From Xylaria sp. FL1777 (taxonomy: Eukaryota > Ascomycota > Sordariomycetes > Xylariales > Xylariaceae): 10,292 bases of DNA. Under the pieces are notes generated by a model. The model saw only the letters and a program-made list of their open reading frames with translations. It ran no database searches and was not told the origin of the DNA. Shown here in pieces: positions 1 through 7,179 of this stretch. Made by a program: the position numbers and the translations under genes. The stretch is from positions 1-10,292 of the forward strand of contig MU401086.1 in NCBI GenBank assembly GCA_022578965.1, written 5' to 3'. Each line of letters starts with the position of its first letter. Position 1 is the first letter of the stretch.

Positions 1-435
1 ATATTTTTTTTTTTAATATATAAGTTTAACTTTAAATTAGTTTTGCTAGTTATTATATTAAACTTTATGTAAAGCTTTAGTTTTTTTAGCTATTTACTGC
101 TTTTTTAGCAAGTATTTATTTTGTTTTTTAATTTTTTTTTGTAAAATGTTTAAATGCTTGTTTTATTTTGTACTTTAGATATTATTGCGCTTTATTTTAT
201 TTTTGCTTTTAATTAAGCTTTAAATTATAATTTTTAAGCTTTTTTACTTTTAGCAACTATTTTTTAATATAATTATGCTTTAATTAGCTAATAATATTTA
301 TAATAGTTATTTTTATATTTTTTTAAAATAGTGTTATAAATATAATTAAAATTTTTTTTAAATATTATAAATTTTTATAAATCTTTATAGTAAACTATAG
401 TTATAACTAACTACTTTAATTTCTAAAAGTTTTAT
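1..435. repeat. Direct repeat, copy 1 (partner 9858-10292)
   Basis: This segment matches 9858-10292 base for base with a constant offset of 9857 and no insertion or deletion. By hand count there are about 35 differences. All are A/G or C/T transitions except one C/A at 423. The match runs to the left window edge and, in the partner, to the right edge, so the true repeat is longer. Changes go both ways: each copy keeps C or G at sites where the other has T or A. The minus strand here should lie between gag and reverse transcriptase of a gypsy element, because the partner copy sits about 0.4 kb upstream of a recognisable RT. It is therefore read as an internal part of two related elements, not as a pair of LTRs. 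Confidence 0.95.
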
Positions 436-1339
436 ATTTTTATTTTTATAATTTGTTTAAAAAACTAATTATTTTTTAATTTGTTAAGTAAGTATTAATA
501 ACAATAATATACTATATAGCAATTTTATAATACTTTGTTATATTTTAAATTTTTTAAGCGTAAAATATTATTATTGTTTTTTATTATAGTTTTGTTATAA
601 TAATAACTTTTAGCAATTAGTTAAATTACTAGCTTTAGTTTTTAAAACATATTAGTTTTTGTGCTAATTATTAATGCTTTTTTGTTTTATTGCATTTAAA
701 GCAATTTAAGCTATAAAAATACTTCGTTTATTTTTATTAGTTTTTTCTTTGTAGTATTTTTTATAGCTTTTAATTTTATTTGCTTTTGTTTTAAAGTTTT
801 ATAAGTTTTGTTTTTTTAAGTTTACTTAGCAACTAAATATTTTAATAGTTTATAATTAGTTTAATAATTATACTATTTATAATTATAGTTTTGTTTTTTT
901 AAACATAATTTTTTTTTAAGCTATATTTTAAGCTTTAATAGTTTAAAATTTTTATAGTTTTATAAGTTTGCTAACTATATTAATTTACTACTTTTTATTA
1001 TTTGTTACTTTTAGTTAAACTATTTTTTTAAGTTATATATTAAATAACTTTAATTATTTATATAGCAAATATATTTTTTTGCAATTTATTTTAATAACTA
1101 TAAAGCTTTTAAATAATATTTGCATGCTTATTTATTTTAACTTATATAAATAAAGCATTTAGATTTATTTAATGTAGTATTTTTGTTTTAACTTAAAATA
1201 GCAACTTTATACTTTTGCTTTAAAAATATATTTTTTAAATTGCTTTGTTGTTTTTTGTTATTTTAGATTTTTATAATTTGTACTTTTTTTTTAAGTTAAG
1301 AAATCTTTTTTTTTTTATAGCTTTTTTTTTTGTTTTTTT
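1..1339 (-). pseudogene. pol: Decayed gag-pol linker and protease region of the left gypsy copy
   Basis: On the minus strand this stretch follows the gag zinc knuckle and precedes (in the partner copy) the RT, where Ty3/gypsy elements carry the aspartic protease. It is stop-riddled and Lys/Asn/Ile-rich, as expected for RIP-degraded coding DNA. The only protease-like motif I could find starts at 677 and runs leftwards: A-L-I-I-S-T-K-T-N-M-F. It resembles the family's A-L-I-D-S-G-A-x-x-N-F, but an Ile in place of the catalytic Asp needs a transversion, so the assignment is weak. The element continues beyond the left edge of the window. No protein could be made from it as it stands. Confidence 0.45.
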
Positions 1340-2060
1340 TTTTAAATTAGCATTGTTTTTAAAAGTGTTTTTTTTTTTTATAGTTATAACATTTAATTTT
1401 AAACATATTTTAAGATTATTATTTTTAGATTTTATTAATTTGCTTAGATTTTTATTTAATACTTTTTTAAGTATTCTTTTTTTTGTTTTTTTTAGTTTTT
1501 TTAATTTTAAAGTACTAATTAAATAATTATTAATTAATTATAATAGCTATATTAATATATATATTAATTTTTGCTAGTTTATTTATTTTATATAGTTTAT
1601 TTTAAACTTAAGTTTTAAGTTTACTATAAAATAAATAAAATAATGCAAGCTTAAATAATTTTAAGATTACTATTAATTGTTTAAATTTTATAGCATAATT
1701 TATTGTTACTTTTATTTGTTTTAAGCAATAAAGTGCTTTTTTTATATGTTTTACTTTTTAAAAGTTTTTAAATAGTGCTTTTATTTAATTTTTAAACTTA
1801 ATGTAATTTTTAAAAATTTTTTTTGTTTTTAGCTTAAGGTTAGTTAACTTGTTAGCTTTTAAAAAATCTTTTAAAATAAGTTAAAACTATTTTAGTACTT
1901 TTTTTAACAAAAATTATAAAGTAGTTATTATTTTTTAGTTTTTTTTTATAATAGTAATAAAGTATTATTTTAAATAAAGTTTAGCATGAATTAAAAAAGC
2001 TTTTATATTTATAGATTTATTATAAAGCTTTAAAGCAATAAATTTAAAACTTTTAATGTT
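1340..2060 (-). pseudogene. gag: RIP-degraded gag (capsid domain plus CCHC zinc knuckle)
   Basis: Gag forms the virus-like particle and its nucleocapsid knuckle binds the element's RNA. Reading the minus strand from about 2060, one frame gives K-S-F-K-F-I-A-L-K-L-Y-N-K-S-I-N-I-K-A-F followed by L-I-H-A-K-L-Y-L. This corresponds to the usual gag opening (P-x-x-Y-D-G, then x-x-F-L-x-x-x-x-L-Y) after Pro-to-Leu and Asp-to-Asn changes. The frame continues leftwards with only TAA/TAG interruptions through F-x-K-L-H-x-V (near 1800) and L-C-Y-K-I (near 1690), as in Retrotrans_gag domains. At 1391-1350 lies a C-x2-[C to Y]-x4-H-x4-C knuckle, with the expected glycines changed to lysine. The initiator is unresolved and lies upstream of 2060. 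A 93-residue Phe-rich plus-strand ORF at 1245-1526 is only the antisense shadow of this lysine-rich tail. Confidence 0.8.
1350..1391 (-). other. Degraded CCHC zinc knuckle of gag
   Basis: Fourteen minus-strand codons read C-Y-N-Y-K-K-K-K-H-F-stop-K-Q-C. The spacing is exactly C-x2-C-x4-H-x4-C. The second Cys is Tyr (TGT to TAT) and both glycine positions are Lys (GGA to AAA), all G-to-A changes. The stop fits a former CAA or CGA codon. This is the nucleic-acid-binding knuckle of Ty3/gypsy nucleocapsid and fixes the order and orientation of the left element. Confidence 0.85.
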
Positions 2061-2738
2061 TAGCATTTTTAATATTATAAATAATTCTAATAGTAAAAGC
2101 AATAGTAATAATAAAAAATTAGGTTTTTTATTTTAAGTTATTATTTTAAATATAACAATAATAAAAGTAAGCATTAAGTTTGCTAGTAGTAATATTAGCA
2201 TTAGTTATAATATAATTATTTATTTAAAGCTTTAACTTATTATTATAATAGCAGTTATTATTACTGCTTTAATTATTATAACTAATGTTTATGCTAGTTT
2301 AAAAGTTATAACGCTTAATATTTAAGCTATTCTTTAAGTTAAAGCAACTAGTTTGCTTTATAGCGCTAGCATTAACGTTAGTTTTTTTTTATTATTGCTA
2401 CTTAACTTTTTCTTTTTTATTACTGCTTTTTTTTTAATAAAAGTAGCTAATAAAAATACTAAAGTTTGTTGTTTTAATATATTACTAGTTCTAAAGATCT
2501 TTAAAATCTTTAAACTTAATTTTTAACTTTTTGTTTTTAATAGCATAACTTAAATCTAGTTTATTAGTTATTAAGTAAAGTTTATTTATATAATGCTATT
2601 TAACATTTTTATTTTTTAAATATTTCTTTAGTATATTTTTAAAAGTTTATTTTATAAATTGTTTATTATTTAACTCTTTATATTAATATTTGTTTTTATG
2701 TATTAGGTTTTATTAATTAAAAAGCTATTAAAGTATAA
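2061..2738 (-). other. Putative leader and gag N-terminal region between gag and the 5' LTR
   Basis: This stretch lies between the recognisable gag domain and the LTR edge, so for a minus-strand element it should hold the primer binding site, leader and the gag start. I see no convincing primer binding site next to 2738. A canonical TGG start may have been lost by G-to-A mutation. Runs such as the TAATAATA-rich stretch at 2090-2280 could be degraded Gln/Asn-rich coding DNA, but I cannot set a reading frame. No other feature is visible. Confidence 0.4.
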
Positions 2739-2770
2739 TAAACTTGTTATATATTAATATAACAAGTTTA
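2739..2770. repeat. Near-terminal palindrome of the LTR
   Basis: TAAACTTGTTATAT and ATATAACAAGTTTA are perfect 14-base inverted arms around a 4-base centre (ATTA). The copy at 5392-5423 keeps the same layout with G/C at several positions where this one has A/T, so the palindrome predates the mutation. It includes the LTR terminal motif TGTTATA, and may be a terminal recognition structure or a hairpin in the transcript; the role is inferred. Confidence 0.8.
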
Positions 2771-3057
2771 CTTTTAAGGTCTTAATTTGCAAGTAATAAT
2801 AAGATTTTTAATAGTAGTTTATTAAAAAGATTTTTAAGGTACTTTTACTATTATGCATTAATAAAAGTCTTAAAAGATTAAAAGTAATAAATATATTAGT
2901 GCTTAGTAGTTATAAAAAAATTAATAGCTAAAAAGCTAAAAACTAAGTAAATAACTAAATATAAAAAGTGCATAATTATATAAACAAAAAAAACAGTAAT
3001 AATAATTTATAAACGTTGCTTTTTTTAATAAACTTAATGCTATATTATTTTAAGTCT

Positions 3058-3133
3058 AAAGCTTAATAAACTTAATGCTTAAGTTTGTTAAATTTAAAGC
3101 TTAATAGATTTAACGCTTAAGTTTATTGAGTTT
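3058..3133. repeat. Two 38-bp hairpin-forming repeats inside B1
   Basis: Units 3058-3095 and 3096-3133 each contain a form of AATAAACTTAA-CGC-TTAAGTTTATT, an 11-base inverted repeat with a 3-base loop. The palindrome is imperfect here because of A/G and C/T changes; it is perfect in the matching block at 3332-3407. Confidence 0.85.
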
Positions 3134-3180
3134 ATGCATTAAACCCTTATAGTAGTTTAAATATATATTCTTTTAACGAA

Positions 3181-3240
3181 TAGGACTTTTTCTGCGCATG
3201 CTTTTTTTACACCTGGCCTTTAACCGGCCTAGTTAACCTA
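3181..3240. other. Relict G+C island within the LTR
   Basis: This short stretch holds CTGCGCATGC, CACCTGGCC and ACCGGCC, the densest CpC/GpG/CpG content in the window. The corresponding bases of the tandem copy (about 3455-3515) have T or A at most of these sites. It therefore shows what the LTR looked like before mutation. Confidence 0.8.
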
Positions 3241-3250
3241 TTTTATAACA

Positions 3251-3525
3251 TATATAAACAAAAAAAACAGTAATAGTAATCTATAAACGTTGCTTTTTTT
3301 AATAAACTTAACGCTATATTGTTTTAAGTTTAAAGCTTAATAAACTTAACGCTTAAGTTTGTTAAGTTTAAGGCTTAATAAACTTAACGCTTAAGTTTAT
3401 TAAGTTTATGCATTAAACCTTTATAGTAGTTTAAATATATATTCTTTTAACGAATAGAACTCTTTTTACGTATGTTTTTTCTACATTTAGCCTTTTAACT
3501 AGCTTAGTTAGCTTATTTTATAACA
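3251..3525. repeat. 275-bp tandem unit, copy B2
   Basis: This is the second copy of the unit at 2977-3250. It ends on the same LTR terminus, ATTTTATAACA. It could be a simple tandem duplication of one LTR half, or a truncated second LTR abutting the first. The 3'-most base of the unit is also the point where homology with the second LTR stops. Confidence 0.93.
3332..3407. repeat. Two 38-bp hairpin-forming repeats inside B2
   Basis: Units 3332-3369 and 3370-3407 are nearly identical. Each carries AATAAACTTAA and, after CGC, TTAAGTTTATT or the variant TTAAGTTTGTT. The second unit gives a perfect 11-bp inverted repeat. The family is related in sense to the AAGCTTAATAAGCTT motif of the 26-bp repeats in the other LTR. 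Confidence 0.88.
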
Positions 3526-3652
3526 CTATATTTAATAAAGTAGTTAATATAAATATTATGTTTTTTTTAGTTTATAATGCTATAAAAATATTTAAATAAA
3601 ATAAATAAAAAAAATATAACTATATTTTATATGTTAAGCTTTTTATAATATA

Positions 3653-3679
3653 TTAGCATGCTTTTAATAAGCATGCTAA
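3653..3679. repeat. Perfect 11-bp inverted repeat
   Basis: TTAGCATGCTT and AAGCATGCTAA flank a 5-base centre (TTAAT). Pairing stops outside the arms. It keeps three G/C pairs per arm in otherwise A+T-only surroundings. Nothing nearby assigns it as a terminator or transposon end. Confidence 0.85.
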
Positions 3680-4029
3680 ACATTTTATAAATAAAGCATA
3701 AATTAGAAATGCTATTAAAAATATACTTTGTTTAACTTTAAAATTAACACTAAAAATGCAAACAAAGCAGTAGTTAAATACTTATTAAACGTTTAATATA
3801 TAGTTAAGCTAGTTAGTTTTATGCTTAATAGTAGCTATAATTTTTATTTTATTGTTTTTAGTAAAACTAACTATAGTTATATTACTTTTAAGTACTTTTT
3901 TTATATATATAAATATATTGCTAGCTATAAATTTACTAATATAATTTAAACTATTAAAGCATAATAAAAAATTACTAATAAATAATAGTTTTAAAAAGCT
4001 AAAAAAAAAGCAAAAAAAATAAAACATAT

Positions 4030-4609
4030 ATAATACTTTGTGCTAATTTATATTTAGTTATAATTTTTTAGTTTTTCTTTTTTTTTTTTTTGCTTTTTTA
4101 TAATTAAAGGTATATAGCTATTATTTTTTATTACTTTTAATAAATAGCTCATTTTTATTAGCTAAACTTAATATGTTTTGCTATATTAAAACTTTAATTA
4201 ATTAAATAACTTTAGTATTAAACTTATTAATTTTAATATTAGCAAATTGTTGCTTTTTTTTTATTAATAGATTTAACGCATTAAAAAGATTATATAACAT
4301 AGTATAACTATTAATACGTTTTTTAATATTGCTATTAATATATATTTTATAAGTATATTTAATAATATTTTAGTTAATAAAAAAAAAAGTATGCTGCTTA
4401 TTTTAATATATTTAAAAAAACTATTTTATATTACTATAAATTAAAGCAATATAAAAACTTATAATAGCTAATTAATTAAATATAATAAAAATATCTTACG
4501 TAAAGTTTTTGTTATTTTTTATATTAATTGCAAAAGTACTATTAATATGCTTTAAAGCTAAATTAATAGCTTTTTATTTGCTTTTAGCTATAATATATTA
4601 AACAAGGCT
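4030..4609 (-). pseudogene. Unidentified degraded coding remnant
   Basis: One minus-strand frame can be followed without a frame change for about 193 codons, interrupted by 14 stops, all TAA or TAG. The longest open stretch is 55 codons (roughly 4360-4196). Its composition is less monotonous than random A+T DNA. It includes K-A-I-N-L-A-L-K-H-I-N-S-T-F, T-M-L-Y-N-L-F-N-A-L-N-L-L-I, L-S-L-A-N-K-N-E-L-F, and a basic stretch A-K-K-K-K-R-K-T-K-K that could have been Glu-rich before G-to-A changes. A related frame continues upstream to about 4712 after a shift. I do not recognise the family. It could be a transposase remnant from the spacer or chance, since stop spacing alone is not decisive at this base composition. 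Confidence 0.35.
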
Positions 4610-5391
4610 TAACTATAGTATTTTTATTGCAAGTTTTAGTTTTATAACATTAAAATAAAATAACTAAGCAAAATATAATATTTTTGGTTTATAATTACTA
4701 GATTTTTCTTTATAAAAAAAAATAAAAAAATAAAAAATAATTTAATATAGTACTTTATAGTTATTAAGCTAAACTGCTATAATTATTATAAATAAATATT
4801 TTATAATACTTATATATTAGTAATAGCTTTAAAACTTAATATTAATTAATTTGCTTTTGTTTTAAGTATATTTTTTTATTTAATTTATATATTTTAACTA
4901 TTAAAACTATAAAGCTGCAATTTTTTGCTTAAGTAATATAAAATTTATGCTTTTTAATGTTATTTAAATATAATTTAATTAAACTTTATTAAAAAATAAT
5001 ATACTAAATTTAATTAAGTTATAAATTAAAAACGCTAAAATATAAGCATAAAACTTATTATGTAGTAATAGTAAGGCTTAATAGTACTAAACTTTATTTT
5101 TTTTAATATGTTGTTTATAGCTAAAGAATTATACGTTATATTTTACGAAAAAATCTTAAAAAGTCCAAAAAATTAGTTAAATAAAATTTAGCGCAATATA
5201 AAAAAAAGCTAATATAAAAAACATTTATTGTTTATAGTTATATATATTGCCTGCTTTTATTTAAGCAGCTATTATAGCTTAAATAAAAAATATAGTTTTT
5301 TAATCTTTATATATTATTACAAATTGTTTATTATAGTTTTAATAATTTAAAATAATGCAAAATAAAGTATTATAAACTTAATATACTATAA

Positions 5392-5880
5392 TGAACCTGT
5401 TATATACTAATATAATAAGTTTGCTCTTAGGGTTTTAATTTGTAAGTAATAATAGGATTTTTAATAGTAGTTCGTTAAGGAAGTTTTCGGGGTACTTTTA
5501 CTACTATGCATTAATAAAGGTTTTAAAGGATTAAAAGTAATAAATGTATTAATGCTTAATAGTTATAAAAGATTAATAGCTAAAAAACTAAAACTAAGTA
5601 AATAATTAAATATAAAAAGTGCATAATTATATAAATAAAAGAAAAGTAAAAAAAGTAGTAATTTTTTTTAAATTACTATAAGTTTAATAAGCATTAAATT
5701 ATTATAAGCTTAATAAGCTTTAAATTATTATAAATTTAGTAAGCTTTAAATTATTGTAAGCTTAATAAGCTAAGTAAATTGTTATATAACTTTAGCTTTA
5801 GCTAGCAAAAAAAAAAGTATAAAATATATATAAAAGCATTAAGCTGCTTTAAAAGCTATTTTTGTGCTAATTTTGTAACA
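5392..5880 (-). repeat. 3' LTR of the right gypsy copy
   Basis: It starts TGAACC-TGTTATATACTAATATAA and ends TTTTGTAACA, giving TG...CA ends. The inner TGTTA (5398) and the terminal TAACA (5876-5880) are inverse of each other. The first 240 bases match 2739-2978 and the last 15 match the end of that LTR. A pyrimidine run follows directly on the right, where a minus-strand element would carry its polypurine tract, and the pol of that element lies further right, so this is its 3' LTR. It is 489 bp, or 483 bp if the edge is at 5398. It keeps more G and C than its partner, for example TTCGGGGTAC at 5486-5495. The variable middle holds 26-bp repeats instead of the 38-bp repeats of the other LTR. 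Confidence 0.85.
5670..5772. repeat. Four 26-bp tandem repeats within the LTR
   Basis: Units start at 5670, 5696, 5722 and 5748, with consensus AAATTATTATAAGCTTAATAAGCTTT. The last unit is one base short of a clean match. The core AAGCTTAATAAGCTT is itself nearly palindromic. They occupy the place taken by the 38-bp hairpin repeats in the first LTR, so LTR length in this family varies through short palindromic repeats. Confidence 0.9.
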
Positions 5881-5896
5881 TTATTTTTTTTCTTTT
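5881..5896 (-). other. Polypurine tract next to the 3' LTR
   Basis: The plus strand reads TTATTTTTTTTCTTTT immediately after the LTR end. On the minus strand this is AAAAGAAAAAAAATAA directly before the LTR. A purine run at this place primes plus-strand DNA synthesis in LTR elements. In such A+T-rich DNA a purine run is not rare, so the position gives the evidence. A 19-20 base T run follows at about 5930-5949. Confidence 0.65.
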
Positions 5897-6052
5897 AAAA
5901 TTGTTATTTTAATAATTTTTTGTAAGTATTTTTTTTTTTTTTTTTTTTTATATGTTATAATGTTAAAGCATATTAAAAAAACTAACTGCTTATTTAAAAC
6001 AAAGCAAAAACTTGTTTTTGCTTTTTTTATTAACTTTATTAGCTATAAAGTT

Positions 6053-6553
6053 ATGCTTTGCTTTTACTGCTTTAATTAGTTATTAATATATAAAATAACA
6101 AATAATATGTTTTATTGTTTTAAATGTGTATGCGCTAGTTGCTTTTGTAACAAATTAAAAGTTTTAATTAACTTAATTAATAATATAATTTTTAAACATT
6201 GTTGTTTTAAAGAAAAAAAAAAGCAAGCAAAGCAATAGTTACTTTTAGTTTAAAAGGAATTAAAACAAGCTTAAAATAGTTTTAATTTTGTTTTAAGCAA
6301 GTTAGTTTAATTTTATATATAAAAACGTTTTTTAAAAGCAAAAAGTGTTAAAATAGTTTAACAAAAGCTTTAGTTCTTAAATAAACTAAACAAAATAAAA
6401 CGTATTAAAAAAGAATAAAAAGCGCTAGCAAAAAAGCAAAAATAACAAAAAAAGCAAGCTAAAGTAACGCAAGCTGCTTTATTTAAGTTTAATTAAGATT
6501 TTTTAGGTGTTTTTTTTAAAGTTAACTTTTTTTTTTTAGTTTTAAGCAGTTAA
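6053..6553 (+). pseudogene. RIP-degraded antisense ORF: Cys-rich zinc-binding-like head plus coiled coil
   Basis: A single plus-strand frame runs from ATG 6053 to TAA 6551-6553 (166 codons) with 11 internal TAA/TAG stops and no frame change. The head reads M-L-C3-x2-C6-x6-[Y13]-x8-C22-x2-C25-x6-C32; Y13 is where a sixth Cys is expected. This C-x2-C-x6-C doublet layout is what I recall from short fungal proteins often found near repeats. The remainder (residues 50-150) is rich in Lys, Gln, Ala and Leu with K-E-K-K-K-Q-A-K-Q, K-R-F-L-K-A-K-S and F-L-N-K-L-N-K-I, which would be a Glu/Arg-rich coiled coil before mutation. The end reads F-N-stop-D-F-L-G-V, fitting a former F-x-W-D-x-L-G. It lies between the polypurine tract and the end of pol, in opposite orientation, and its tail overlaps the pol tail. 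The LTR lies upstream of it. Function unknown; DNA or RNA binding is only an inference. Confidence 0.7.
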
Positions 6554-6582
6554 AATATTAGCAATAAAACTAATTTATAACT

Positions 6583-6717
6583 ACTTTAGCAGTTTTTAAA
6601 TGTTTTTTAAGTTTTTAAGTATTATTAATATATAAGTATTTTTTTTATTTAATAAAATATTCTAAATTATTGTTGTTTTAATAAAAATTTAGTATATTTT
6701 TAACTTTATAAACGTTT
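6583..6717 (-). other. Chromodomain remnant
   Basis: The minus strand reads V-Y-K-V-K-N-I-L, then N-N-N-N-L-E-Y-F-I-K-stop-K-K-Y, Y-I-N-N-T-stop-K-L-K-K-H-L-K-T-A-K. This follows the chromodomain pattern E-Y-E-V-E-x-I-L ... L-x-Y-x-V-K-W-K-G-Y-x-x-x-x-x-T-W-E-P-x-x-x-L-x-x-A. Both conserved Trp fall on stop codons, as expected for TGG to TAG/TAA. It lies directly after the GPY/F module, as in chromoviruses. Confidence 0.93.
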
Positions 6718-6774
6718 TAATTTGTTTTTATTTTTAATTATATTTTAATAAATATTTTAATAAATATTAATTCT

Positions 6775-6900
6775 AGTAAAAAAATGTAAAAAATAAAGTA
6801 AATTTGCATATTTTTTAGTAATAATAGTTTATAGTTAGTAAATAAAATAACTTTTTTAATTTTAAAAAAGCCAAGTTTTTTAAATTTTAATTTATTGCTT
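6775..6900 (-). other. GPY/F module remnant of the integrase
   Basis: The minus strand reads L-K-F-K-K-L-G-F-F-K-I-K-K-V-I, then N-Y-K-L-L-L-L-K-N-M-Q-I, then F-Y-I-F-L-L-E. This matches the family's K-L-x-x-K-x-x-G-P-F-x-I, Y-x-L-x-L-P, and F-H-V-S-L-L-E-P, with Pro to Phe/Leu and His to Tyr changes. The module is typical of chromoviruses and some other gypsy lineages. Confidence 0.92.
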
Positions 6901-7179
6901 AGTTGTTTTATTTTAATTTAGAAAATATTAATGTTTGCATTTTATTTTTGTTATAGTAAATAAATTTTGTTTTTTTTTTTAAAGGTTAGTTTTTTAGTTT
7001 GTTTTTTATTATAATATATTAATATTTATTGTTATAAAAATTAAAAGCATAATTATAGTTTAGCTTATAACGTTTTAATTTTTGTTGTAATAATTTTTGC
7101 TTAAAGTGCTATAATTAAAATAATAAATACTTTTATTAATGTTTTTTTTTGTTTTTTTATAGTTGCTTGCTATTTATAA

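Larger units (their letters stand above)
2977..3250. repeat. 274-bp tandem unit, copy B1
   Basis: It begins TATATAAAC-AAAAAAAACAG and ends TTTTATAACA. The next unit repeats it in order, first at an offset of 274 and, after a one-base indel near the end, 275. Nearly all differences are transitions. This copy keeps its C and G best in its last third (3181-3240), whereas B2 keeps more in the 38-bp repeat block. Confidence 0.93.
2739..3525 (-). repeat. Putative 5' LTR of the left gypsy copy, with an internal 274-bp tandem duplication
   Basis: The first 240 bases match the start of the LTR at 5392, and the last 15 bases (GCTTATTTTATAACA) match its end (GCTAATTTTGTAACA), so both edges are shared while the flanks differ. 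The termini have LTR form: TGTTATA at 2745 and its inverse TATAACA at 3519-3525. Homology to the second LTR starts a few bases earlier, at about 2739 (TA here, TG there), leaving the exact left edge open. A second TATAACA at 3244-3250 ends the first of two 274-bp repeats, so the LTR without the duplication is 512 bp, close to the 489 bp of the other. It is assigned as a 5' LTR in minus orientation because gag lies to its left. A solo LTR is the alternative. Confidence 0.75.
3526..5391. other. Spacer between the two gypsy copies; no identified gene
   Basis: This 1.87-kb stretch lies outside both LTR boundaries. It shares the extreme A+T content, so it was also mutated or lies in an A+T-rich block. 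It contains a perfect hairpin (3653-3679), a coding-like minus-strand frame (4030-4609) and two weaker plus-strand frames. One, about 3715-4025, includes a 60-codon stop-free run ending in a Lys/Ala-rich tail. The other, about 5075-5290, includes A-K-E-L-Y-V-I-F-Y-E-K-I-L-K-S-P-K-N. I recognise no family in any of them. The 72-residue minus-strand ORF at 3809-4027 mirrors the first of these and has no protein-like features. It may be another decayed mobile element. Confidence 0.6.

Noticed and set aside
618..677. Protease active site A-L-I-I-S-T-K-T-N-M-F
   Set aside because: Position and flanks fit, but Asp to Ile needs a transversion that the mutation process does not make. It is noted in the region entry and not called as a feature.
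1245..1526. 93-residue plus-strand ORF, Phe/Leu-rich, membrane-protein-like
   Set aside because: It is the reverse complement of a Lys-rich gag tail that includes a recognisable CCHC knuckle. Poly-T tracts give Phe-rich translations by chance, and no domain is visible.
3058..3407. CRISPR-like array
   Set aside because: The 38-bp units are contiguous, without spacers, and occur twice only through the larger 274-bp duplication in an LTR.
3653..3679. Rho-independent terminator
   Set aside because: The setting is eukaryotic, there is no adjacent gene, and the arms are not followed by a specific T run.
3809..4027. 72-residue minus-strand ORF
   Set aside because: Its composition is that of A+T-rich noise, with no motif and no supporting context. 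A better coding-like frame lies on the opposite strand of the same stretch.
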